Position numbers and translations under genes: made by a program. From the NCBI GenBank assembly GCA_023429825.1, contig JAEZDC010000064.1, positions 1 through 50,686 on the forward strand: a DNA stretch of 50,686 bases, written 5' to 3'. A model generated the notes under the pieces. That model did no database searches. It was given only the letters and a program-made list of their open reading frames with translations, and was not told where the DNA came from. Shown in pieces: positions 44,146 through 50,622 of this stretch. This stretch comes from Bacteroidota bacterium. Its GTDB lineage: Bacteria; Bacteroidota; Bacteroidia; Chitinophagales; Chitinophagaceae. The stretch's first letter is position 1. Each line of letters opens with the position of its first letter.

Positions 44146-45615
44146 ATGATTAAATCCCTTTCAATTTTTCTTTTGCTATTGGTATTGATTAGCTGTAAGC
44201 AAAAAGAAGTAACTAAAACAGAAAAGTTTATTGATAAACCTTTGAAAGAGATTGAAATACCTTTCCAAGAATATAAAGTTAACGCACAGAAAGGGGATAC
44301 TTTGATATACAAAACGGGGAGTATAATTTTGTTTCCACCGTCCTCATTTGTAAATGCAAATGGAGAAGCAATTAAAGGTGAGGTGACTGTTAGATATAGA
44401 GAATTTGTAAGTCCGGAAGATTATTATTTATCAGGAATACCAATGGTGTATGACAGTAGTGAAACTCAATACATCTTTAAGTCCACTGCAATGTTTGAGT
44501 TAGTTGCTTATCAAAATGGGGAACCAGTTTACGTAAATCAAAACAATAAACCTGAAATAAATATTGCAAGGAATAGTACAGAACCAAGTAACTTATACAT
44601 CCTTGACACAGTTGGCAGGAATTGGATTTATAAAGGAACAACCATAGTTACAGATGTGCCAGAGATAAGGCAAGGGCAAAACATATCTAAAGTAGCGGTC
44701 GACATGCAGCTATCAGAACTTGTTAAACCAGAAAAGGTTACTAACACATCACCAATTATAAAAATTGTTGTTGACCCGGCTTCATTCAAAGAGCTTACTG
44801 TTTACGATAATTTAAAATTTCAACTCGACGCCAAAGAAAAGAACTTCGACCCCAAAGACGCAGAAGAAGAATGGAGCAATGTAGAACTTGTTAAAGGGAA
44901 AACAAGAGGTACCTATGTGGTAAGGTTTAGCAACGGCGAAAGAACCGTCTCCTATAATGCTAAACCAGTGTCAGAAGGGAAAGATTACGACAAGGCATTA
45001 AAAGTATACGAACAAAAACTAAAAGAATATGAAACAAATCGTCGAGACAGATTAGCAAAAGACGAAGTTGACAGGACGAGGTACAAAGCAGACAGTATAA
45101 AAAATGAACAGCTAGTAAAGGAAAATAAGCGGATTGAAAAGCTAAATAAACTAATTGAAGTCAGAAATCGAGAGATAGAGAAACAGAATGAACTAATATC
45201 AGCGGAAAACAAAAAGATTAATGAAGCAAATCAGTTTGGCAGAATATTTTACAGTTTTCAGGTCGATGGTTTCGGAATTTCAAATTGTGATGTCGCTTTT
45301 ACCGAAAGAGGTTTTCCGATTGTTGCATCATTTGTTGATGAACAAGGAGGCAATATACCAGTTAGTAAAGTAGCTGTATTTTATAAAAACCTAAATGGAA
45401 TTTCGAGGTTTAACAATGACACACTAAGGTTCTTAAAAGAAGATGAAAACATGATTTTTGGTATTTCTAATGAAAGGCTTGCATATTTAAGCTACGAAGA
45501 CGTAAAAAAATTAAATCTAAATCCTGAAAGTAAGTCGCAAAAGTTTGTTTTGAAAGTTGTTTCGGAAAAAGATAATAATTATGAGTTCCTTAAATCAGTA
45601 GCAACCCGACAGTAA
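44146..45615 (+). CDS. Large coiled-coil lipoprotein (cassette gene)
   Basis: A 489-residue lipoprotein (MIKSLSIFLLLLVLISCKQK, lipobox LISC). Residues about 45-130 (GDTLIYKTGSIILFPPSSFV to YDSSETQYIF) resemble a Bacteroidota surface beta domain seen beside gliding-type proteins. Residues about 275-375 are a long charged coiled coil (YDKALKVYEQKLKEYETNRR). No enzymatic motif is seen. ATG 44146 lies 40 bases after the right core of site 4. This is the longest cassette. Confidence 0.83.
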   Translation: MIKSLSIFLLLLVLISCKQKEVTKTEKFIDKPLKEIEIPFQEYKVNAQKGDTLIYKTGSIILFPPSSFVNANGEAIKGEVTVRYREFVSPEDYYLSGIPMVYDSSETQYIFKSTAMFELVAYQNGEPVYVNQNNKPEINIARNSTEPSNLYILDTVGRNWIYKGTTIVTDVPEIRQGQNISKVAVDMQLSELVKPEKVTNTSPIIKIVVDPASFKELTVYDNLKFQLDAKEKNFDPKDAEEEWSNVELVKGKTRGTYVVRFSNGERTVSYNAKPVSEGKDYDKALKVYEQKLKEYETNRRDRLAKDEVDRTRYKADSIKNEQLVKENKRIEKLNKLIEVRNREIEKQNELISAENKKINEANQFGRIFYSFQVDGFGISNCDVAFTERGFPIVASFVDEQGGNIPVSKVAVFYKNLNGISRFNNDTLRFLKEDENMIFGISNERLAYLSYEDVKKLNLNPESKSQKFVLKVVSEKDNNYEFLKSVATRQ

Positions 45616-45623
45616 AGAACGTC

Positions 45624-45828
45624 TGCAGCAAACAATCGTATTTGTGCAAGTGCGGCTAAATGTTGGCAGCTTCGGCTACAGTTCATTATTCTGCTTCTGT
45701 TTCAGCGGAGAATATCTATTAAGCTGCTGTAGTTAATCATCAACAGCAGTATCTTTAGCCAGCCATTTGTTCGGGCTGATGTTCACTGAAGACCACACCT
45801 GCACAAATACGTCCAACGTTAGCTGCGA
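45624..45828 (+). repeat. attC-like site 5
   Basis: Left core TGCAGCAAAC (45624-45633), a degraded GCTAAC-type core. Arm CGTATTTGTGCAAGTGCGGC (45637-45656) pairs with ACCACACCTGCACAAATACG (45792-45811). Right core GTTAGCT (45818-45824). Central spacer with a further weak hairpin. Confidence 0.78.
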
Positions 45829-45846
45829 TACAAAACCTTCACTTCA

Positions 45847-46569
45847 ATGCTCTATTTCAATTCGGATAAGTTTGATTTTTGGAAGATTTACGATGCGATA
45901 AAACATTTTTATCCAATAGGAATAAAGAAGGACGAGAGCAAAATGTATTTTTCATACCCTGGACTTAAAGAACTTGAAAATATTGTCGTGGACAATATTC
46001 ACGATGACAATCATTTTATTGAACGTTGGGACAACTTCACAAAAGACATACAAAAAGAAATTGGCAAACAAATTATTGGGACAACTTATGGACAAGCGCC
46101 TTCATTTAGTTCTTACGTTTTACTTGACACAGTTTCTATTGACGATTTGACAAGGACAAAAGAGCTTCATTTTTTTGTAAGTTTAGTTGGTCCTTTTTAC
46201 ACAATTGTTGGACAAGATAACAATGCTGTAAAAATCGACGACCATAGAAGTTATAGAAGTACAAGCTATTTAGTCGTCTCCCCTGAAAAAGAATTTGCAG
46301 AAACATTCAAACTACTTTGCGACAAAATTGAAGCGCGATTTAATGGCTTTCGATTTGTTCCTTTTGAAATTTGCCAGCAAACAATTGAAGGTTTAAATGT
46401 TCGCTATTCAGATGAAAATCTAAATTCAGTTTTCCATGCTCTATTTAATGATCATGTTGACTTGACAATTTGGAGAAAGTTTGGAAATGACTATTTCAAA
46501 TCTGAAGATTGGATAAGGGAAGGCTATGTAGACGAGGGTGGTGGGTGGACAGCATATCCACCGTTATGA
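45847..46569 (+). CDS. Hypothetical protein (cassette gene)
   Basis: A 240-residue soluble protein of no recognised family. Residues about 90-140 (SYVLLDTVSIDDLTRTKELHFFVSLVGPF) are beta-rich and about 155-185 are helical (FAETFKLLCDKIEARFNGFR). The end (YVDEGGGWTAYPPL) is aromatic and Gly/Pro-rich. It could be an immunity or REase-associated protein, but nothing firm supports this. The cassette begins GTTAGCTGCG and ends CCGCAGCTAAC, complementary over ten bases. Confidence 0.75.
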   Translation: MLYFNSDKFDFWKIYDAIKHFYPIGIKKDESKMYFSYPGLKELENIVVDNIHDDNHFIERWDNFTKDIQKEIGKQIIGTTYGQAPSFSSYVLLDTVSIDDLTRTKELHFFVSLVGPFYTIVGQDNNAVKIDDHRSYRSTSYLVVSPEKEFAETFKLLCDKIEARFNGFRFVPFEICQQTIEGLNVRYSDENLNSVFHALFNDHVDLTIWRKFGNDYFKSEDWIREGYVDEGGGWTAYPPL

Positions 46570-46576
46570 TGAAATA

Positions 46577-46650
46577 CCGCAGCTAACAAAGTATTGCCCA
46601 AAAGCGAGGCTGAAGTAGTAAACATGAACATCTTTTCGCTTATCAGCTTT
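46577..46650 (+). repeat. attC-like left half (site 6), interrupted by the REP/RAYT insertion
   Basis: Left core CCGCAGCTAAC (46577-46587) and left arm AGTATTGCCCAAAAGCGAGGC-type (46590-46610) are present, closely like site 3. Homology to site 3 stops near 46650, where the REP sequence begins; the matching right arm is not found. Confidence 0.7.
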
Positions 46651-46657
46651 TCCTTCG

Positions 46658-46704
46658 CCGCAATGTCTCCCAGCGGAGCCCTGTGGGTTAGTGGACATTG
46701 CGGG
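46658..46704 (-). repeat. REP hairpin, inverted copy left of the RAYT
   Basis: CCGCAATGTC at 46658 and GGACATTGCGGG at 46693 form a stem. It is the reverse complement of the REP copies to the right of the transposase gene. Confidence 0.75.
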
Positions 46705-46762
46705 TTGCTAGCAATACAGCCATTTCCTCTAACTTTAAGACCATTTCAACCCTAACATTCAA

Positions 46763-47345
46763 ATGCCTGTAAGAAGCTATCGCCGAAAGTGATGGCATCT
46801 ACTACATTACTTTAACATGTGTGAACTGGTTGCCGTTATTCAAATTTTGCAATGCTTATAACGTAGTCTACAACTGGTTCGATCATTTAAAACAGCAGAA
46901 GCATTACGTGATCGGTTATGTAATAATGCCGAATCATGTACATGCGATCATTGCTTTCAGCAACACCGGTAAATCCATTAATAGTATTATCGCTAACGGT
47001 AAAAGATTCATGGCATATGAACTGGTGAAATGCCTGCAAACACAAAACAAAAAGTTGATACTAGATGAACTGGCTGCATCAGTGAATTCAACAGAACGGA
47101 AAGAAAAGAAACTGCATAAAGTATTTCAAACATCATTTGACTGGAAAGAATGCAGAACAACTAAATTTTTAGCGCAGAAGCTGGATTATATACATTGGAA
47201 TCCGTGTAAAGGAAACAAACTCGTGAATCTGCCTGAAATGTATGAGCATAGTTCAGCGAGATTTTATATTACTGGTGAGCATAGTATTTATAAGGTTACA
47301 AGTTTTATGGAGCTGGAGGATATCGATTTGACTAGGAGGCTATGA
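46763..47345 (+). CDS. REP-associated tyrosine transposase (RAYT), N-terminus probably frameshifted
   Basis: A Y1/HuH transposase that nicks and mobilises REP elements. The HuH motif is in YVIMPNHVHAIIAF; the tyrosine region is KLDYIHWNPCKGNKLVNLPEMYEHSSARF. The continuous frame begins at GTG 46821, but family N-termini suggest an upstream start: ATG 46763 reads MPVRSYRR and then needs one fewer A (46786-46788) to enter SDGIYYITLTCVNWL. The gene's last 14 codons (SFMELEDIDLTRRL) are part of a repeated unit. It is bordered by REP hairpins in opposite orientations on both sides, as expected for a RAYT. Confidence 0.8.
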
Positions 47346-47504
47346 ACCCGCAATGTCCTGCTGGCGCACAAGGCTGGGAGAAGAGACATTGCGGCGAAGA
47401 GGAGTTTTATGGAGCTGGAGGATATCGATTTGACTGGGAGGCTATGAACCCGCAATGTCCTGCTGGCGCACACGGCTGGGAGAAGAGACATTGCGGCGAA
47501 GAGA
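47301..47504. repeat. 102-base tandem direct repeat (2 copies), each containing a REP hairpin
   Basis: Copy 1 is 47301-47402 and copy 2 is 47403-47504, with about three differences. Copy 1 includes the last 14 codons and the stop of the RAYT gene. REP stems (CCCGCAATGTCC with GACATTGCGG) are at 47347-47394 and 47449-47496. Confidence 0.88.
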
Positions 47505-47514
47505 AGGAACATTC

Positions 47515-47606
47515 TTAAACTTCAACATCAGTTTTCAATTGGCATTTGTGCCAGGCTGATAGTTCGCTATTGCCAAGACATCGCAATTGCTTTAACGTTA
47601 TGGGCG
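47515..47606 (+). repeat. attC-like right half, 3' of the RAYT insertion
   Basis: Right arm GCCAAGACATCGCAATTGC (47572-47590) and right core GTTATGGGCG (47597-47606). The spacer before it (TTTTCAATTGGCATTTG) matches site 2, so it is of a different subfamily from the left half at 46577. No left arm is found. Confidence 0.68.
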
Positions 47607-47641
47607 ATTTCGGTTCGGGTAAGATTTCCTAAATTTGAGTG

Positions 47642-47932
47642 ATGGAACAACTCTCTGAAATAAAGCAGGTTTTACAGCAACTCAAGCCTGAGTTGTCCAA
47701 GCGTTTCCATGTCCAGAGCCTGGGCCTGTTTGGCTCTGTGGTACGGGACGACTTTTCATCAACCAGTGACATAGACATTATTGTGGATTTTAACCAGCCG
47801 GTTGGCATTGAGTTCATAGACTTAGCTGATTACATCGAACGGCGTCTACTAAAAAAGGTGGACCTGGTCTCACGAAGGGGCGTTAAGGACAAATACTTCA
47901 AGGCAATCGAGCGGGAGATAGTTTATGTCTAA
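47642..47932 (+). CDS. mntA: MntA-type nucleotidyltransferase antitoxin (cassette gene)
   Basis: A 96-residue minimal nucleotidyltransferase. The motif LGLFGSVVRDDFSSTSDIDIIVDF holds the GSxxRx(5)SDxD signature for metal and nucleotide binding. In characterised MntA/HepT pairs, this protein AMPylates the HEPN toxin at a tyrosine and so neutralises it. ATG 47642 is chosen. It overlaps the hepT gene by eight bases, so the two are translationally linked. The cassette starts GTTATGGGCG and ends CCGCCCATAAC, a 10-base complement. Confidence 0.87.
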   Translation: MEQLSEIKQVLQQLKPELSKRFHVQSLGLFGSVVRDDFSSTSDIDIIVDFNQPVGIEFIDLADYIERRLLKKVDLVSRRGVKDKYFKAIEREIVYV

Positions 47933-48263
47933 GCGTGAACCGAAACTTTTGGTTGGAGACATTCTGGAGAGTGCTCATAAAATCCTTGATTATACGGCCG
48001 GACAGAGTTTCGAAGACTTTAAGGGTGACAGCAAAACAGTGGATGCCGTGATCCGCAACTTTGAGATCATTGGTGAAGCTGCAAACCGTCTACCGGATGA
48101 GTTTAAAGATAGGTTTCCGGAAATCGATTGGCACCGCATACGTGGGTTTAGAAACCGAATTGTCCATGATTATTTCGGCGTTGACTATTCCATTGTCTGG
48201 ATAATCAAAGAAACGTTCTTGCCATTGATGATCACCCAACTGAAGCCGCTCTCCGAAATTTGA
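47925..48263 (+). CDS. hepT: HEPN toxin (HepT, DUF86) (cassette gene)
   Basis: A 112-residue HEPN-domain RNase toxin. The RX4HXY motif is present in GFRNRIVHDYFGV: Arg, four residues, His, one, Tyr. The Tyr is the AMPylation target in studied systems. Helical throughout, as expected for HEPN dimers. The pair sits in one cassette; toxin-antitoxin cassettes are known to stabilise integron arrays. Confidence 0.87.
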   Translation: MSKREPKLLVGDILESAHKILDYTAGQSFEDFKGDSKTVDAVIRNFEIIGEAANRLPDEFKDRFPEIDWHRIRGFRNRIVHDYFGVDYSIVWIIKETFLPLMITQLKPLSEI

Positions 48264-48267
48264 CCAA

Positions 48268-48398
48268 CCGCCCATAACAGCGTATTGCAGCAATGCGGGC
48301 GGAAGAACAAGGGCTATACTTCAAAATTCTAGTACATTAGTGGAGCTGAAGTGCAAAAAAATATCCGCATTGACAGCAATACCTTTTCCGTTATGTGC
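48268..48398 (+). repeat. attC-like site 7
   Basis: Left core CCGCCCATAAC (48268-48278). Arm GCGTATTGCAGCAATGCGGGC-type (48280-48300) pairs with ATCCGCATTGACAGCAATAC (48363-48382). Right core GTTATGTGC (48390-48398). Confidence 0.8.
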
Positions 48399-48414
48399 TA
48401 TAGCACGCTACTAT

Positions 48415-48867
48415 ATGAAAGAATTAATTGCAGCGATTGACGAAGTAGTTAAATATGGACTTCAGCCTAATTTGAAGACTGACGACAGAGACAAGCAATT
48501 AGAAAAAAATCTAGTCAAGATTTACAGCCTTTATTTTGACATCAGTTTCGAATTTGATGACAATAACTATCCAGATTTCGATAAACAAACATCCACGGTT
48601 AGACAAAATGTAGAAACTAACTTTCCTGAATTCGGATTCTACAAGAAGGTTTCCGATATTAATGACATAGACGATTTACATAAAGGCCATATTGGTGATG
48701 CAATCGATGATTTGACTGACATTGTTATTGATTTATGGGAAACAAAATGGAGAATTGAAACCAACAGTCTTGCAGACGGACTGCGTTTCTTTGAATTGAT
48801 ATTTAATAGTCACACGCAACAGCATGTTATCGACTTGTTGAATTTTATGAAACAGCGAAACGGATAA
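48415..48867 (+). CDS. DUF5063-like protein (cassette gene)
   Basis: A 150-residue soluble helical protein. The segment NFPEFGFYKKVSDI, then KGHIGDAIDDLTDIVIDLWETKW, fits DUF5063 proteins, and FFELIFNSHTQQHVIDLLNFM fits their C-terminal helix. Function unknown. ATG 48415 is chosen because the longer frame runs through the attC right arm. Cassette ends GTTATGTGC and GGCACATAAC are complementary over nine bases. Confidence 0.7.
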   Translation: MKELIAAIDEVVKYGLQPNLKTDDRDKQLEKNLVKIYSLYFDISFEFDDNNYPDFDKQTSTVRQNVETNFPEFGFYKKVSDINDIDDLHKGHIGDAIDDLTDIVIDLWETKWRIETNSLADGLRFFELIFNSHTQQHVIDLLNFMKQRNG

Positions 48868-48871
48868 ACAC

Positions 48872-48972
48872 GGCACATAACATCGGTTTTGCAATATGGT
48901 GGCTGATGAATAAGTGCTGAGCGATCGTACTATCATTGAACTTTTCTACATTTAAACTGACGGAATACGGAA
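48872..48972 (+). repeat. attC-like left half (site 8)
   Basis: Left core GGCACATAAC (48872-48881) and arm CGGTTTTGCAATATGGTGGC (48884-48903) identical to site 1. After about 48972 the site 1-like sequence stops, and no right arm matching GCCACCACATCG is found. A GTTGCGT (49000) could be a weak right core. Confidence 0.68.
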
Positions 48973-49045
48973 TTCAGCTACTGCAGAGATACCTGAGCGG
49001 TTGCGTAACCCAAAAGACAACACACATCTTCTAAATGACTACTCA

Positions 49046-49369
49046 ATGCCTTCCGACCAAAATTTTGTGGACTTTGTTTTGGAACAAATCAAAAATGCAG
49101 GAGAAATAACCGCAAAAAAAATGTTTGGCGAATATGGCATTTACGCTGACGGAAAACTATTCGGGCTGGTATGCGACAACAAATTATTTATCAAACCAAC
49201 TATTCCAGGACGGGAATTTATAGGTGATGTTGTGGAAGCACCACCATACGAAGGAGCAAAACCAAGTTTACTAATAGAAGATAAAATTGAGGACAGTGAT
49301 TGGCTAAGTGAATTAGTTAGGATATCAGTAAAAGAATTGCCAGACCCTAAACCGAAAAAGAAAAAATGA
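49046..49369 (+). CDS. TfoX N-terminal domain protein (cassette gene)
   Basis: A 107-residue protein. ITAKKMFGEYGIYADGKLFGLVCDNKLFIKPT is a clear TfoX-N domain, found alone in many small bacterial proteins of unsettled function; full TfoX links to competence. It has a Lys-rich C-terminal tail. ATG 49046 is chosen. The last ~97 bases of the gene and the sequence after it are duplicated from 49509 onward. Confidence 0.85.
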   Translation: MPSDQNFVDFVLEQIKNAGEITAKKMFGEYGIYADGKLFGLVCDNKLFIKPTIPGREFIGDVVEAPPYEGAKPSLLIEDKIEDSDWLSELVRISVKELPDPKPKKKK

Positions 49370-49744
49370 AACCCGGAGATCAGATGAACAGCATTGCGGC
49401 GAAGAGGAGTTTTATGGAGCGGGAGGATATTGATTTAACTGGAGGCTATGAACCCGCAATGTCCTGCTGGTGCACAAGGCCGGGAGAAGAGACATTGCGG
49501 CGAAGGGAAATAGAAGATAAAATTGAGGACAGTGATTGGCTGAGTGAATTAGTTAGAATATCAGTAAAAGAATTGCCAGACCATAAACCGAAAAAGAAAA
49601 AATGAAACCCGGAGATCAGGTGAAGAGCATTGCGGCGAAGAGGAGTTTTATGGAGCTGGAGGATATCGATTTAACTGGAGGCTATGAACCCGCAATGTCC
49701 TGCTGGCGCACAAGGCTGGGAGAAGAGACATTGCGGCGCAGAGA
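49273..49744. repeat. 236-base tandem duplication (2 copies) of TfoX-N gene end plus REP
   Basis: Copy 1 is 49273-49508 and copy 2 is 49509-49744. Each holds the end of the TfoX-N gene, a flank like the RAYT 3' end (GGAGTTTTATGGAG) and a REP hairpin (49453-49500 and 49689-49736). Copies differ at a few bases. The chimeric ORF 49366-49605 is a by-product. Confidence 0.87.
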
Positions 49745-49868
49745 GGATATCGTCTCCGCAATATCCTGCCGGGCAAAGTGAGCAGGGGAAGGTGGCGGAT
49801 CAGTGCATTACTTCATTCTAATAAACACGGTGAGTGATTGGACTAGTGGTGAACTTTAGTGATAAATT
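49745..49868. other. Degenerate REP and attC spacer remains
   Basis: After the last REP a decayed copy (TCTCCGCAATATCCTGCC, 49751-49768) appears. A GAACTTTAGTGATAAA segment (49851-49866) matches the spacer of attC sites 1 and 4. No gene seen. Confidence 0.5.
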
Positions 49869-49917
49869 TTAACTGATGAACACGGCATGCCATGACAACG
49901 CAAAGCCGGAACGTATG
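49869..49917 (+). repeat. attC-like right half (site 9)
   Basis: Right arm GCCATGACAACGCAAAGCCG (49889-49908) and core GTATGCG (49912), one T short of GTTATGCG. The left arm is missing, replaced by REP-containing sequence. Confidence 0.6.
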
Positions 49918-49933
49918 CGTAAACACTTAACTA

Positions 49934-50407
49934 ATGAGCATTACAAAACAAATTTTAATAACCGTTTGCTTCTTGACAGTTGTCTTTTTTAGTTGTATTA
50001 ATAAGAACGAAATAGATGCTTCAGACGAATCGCAACATCTTTTTGCGCTGGAGAGACAAGCTATCAGCCGGGAATTTCAGAACGATACTGCCTATCTCTC
50101 TTCAATCATGGATTCGACATTCATCGAAATTTCGAAGACAACGATCAAAAACAAACACGAAGTTTTAAGGACGATTTACCTGGACAACGTGTCGAGACAG
50201 CGAAATGGAATTAAGCGGGATTCATTTCTTTTAAAAGACTCGATAATTCATTTGTACCCCAATACGGCCGTAATAACGTTTGTTATGCAAACGTTCAATA
50301 AAAAAGGCGACTCGTCTTTTACCAGGCGCACAAGATTTTATGATGTATGGGTTAAGAGAAATAATGAATGGAAGGCAATAGCCTGGCAAGGCACCCCTGT
50401 TGAATGA
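49934..50407 (+). CDS. NTF2-like (DUF4440/SnoaL) lipoprotein
   Basis: A 157-residue exported protein. Signal with lipobox (MSITKQILITVCFLTVVFFSC) then an NTF2-like cone fold: LERQAISREFQNDTAYLSSIMDSTFIEIS at the start and TRRTRFYDVWVKRNNEWKAIAWQGTPVE at the end, the usual DUF4440 closing strands. Function unknown; likely ligand-binding or non-catalytic. It follows an attC right half and may be the last cassette cargo; its own 3' attC is not clear. Confidence 0.82.
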   Translation: MSITKQILITVCFLTVVFFSCINKNEIDASDESQHLFALERQAISREFQNDTAYLSSIMDSTFIEISKTTIKNKHEVLRTIYLDNVSRQRNGIKRDSFLLKDSIIHLYPNTAVITFVMQTFNKKGDSSFTRRTRFYDVWVKRNNEWKAIAWQGTPVE

Positions 50408-50410
50408 CAA

Positions 50411-50438
50411 GAATGTGCGCAGACATCATTCTTTTTTT
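50411..50438 (+). terminator. Possible terminator after the NTF2-like gene
   Basis: GAATG and CATTC with an 11-base loop and seven T. The short stem makes this a modest call. Confidence 0.45.
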
Positions 50439-50622
50439 CTACGGCCAAGGACAGTGACCAGGGGACAGTGAGCGTTAAGTGTACTATGTTATATTGAACC
50501 CAGTGGCAAACTGATGTAGATGCGGCGAAGTTGCAAACTCGCCGAGATGGCACCATAACATCTTTTCTCATTCCACCAGATCCCGGCAGATATTGTAATT
50601 TCAAACTCCACAAATCATACAA
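50439..50622. other. Intergenic region after the array
   Basis: No gene seen. A GTTAAGT word near 50474 fits GTTRRRY, but no paired arm is found. A GCGGCGAAG near 50522 echoes REP sequence. Confidence 0.35.

Larger units (their letters stand above)
40805..49917 (+). mobile_element. Integron-like gene-cassette array (CALIN-like, no integrase in window)
   Basis: Ten or so small genes, all on the plus strand, are separated by attC-like imperfect inverted repeats of about 130-205 bases. Cassette boundaries at GTT-type cores are at about 40805, 41346, 42572, 43438, 44106, 45818, 47597, 48390, 49000 and 49911. Most cassettes begin with a ~10-base word that is the reverse complement of the bases ending at the left core at their own 3' end. 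This is what a circular cassette intermediate predicts. A RAYT transposase and REP hairpins interrupt it at 46650-47510 and REP duplications at 49270-49745. No tyrosine integrase, attI or Pc promoter is in the window. Confidence 0.78.

Noticed and set aside
49366..49605. 79-codon ORF after the TfoX-N gene
   Set aside because: Created by the 236-base duplication reading through a REP hairpin; no independent start or domain support.
47347..49736. Repeated hairpins as a CRISPR array
   Set aside because: Spacing is irregular, copies are 48-base REP hairpins with conserved flanks, and the neighbour gene is a RAYT, not a Cas protein.
50470..50500. GTTAAGT as another attC right core
   Set aside because: No matching left arm or stem partner is found within 200 bases upstream.
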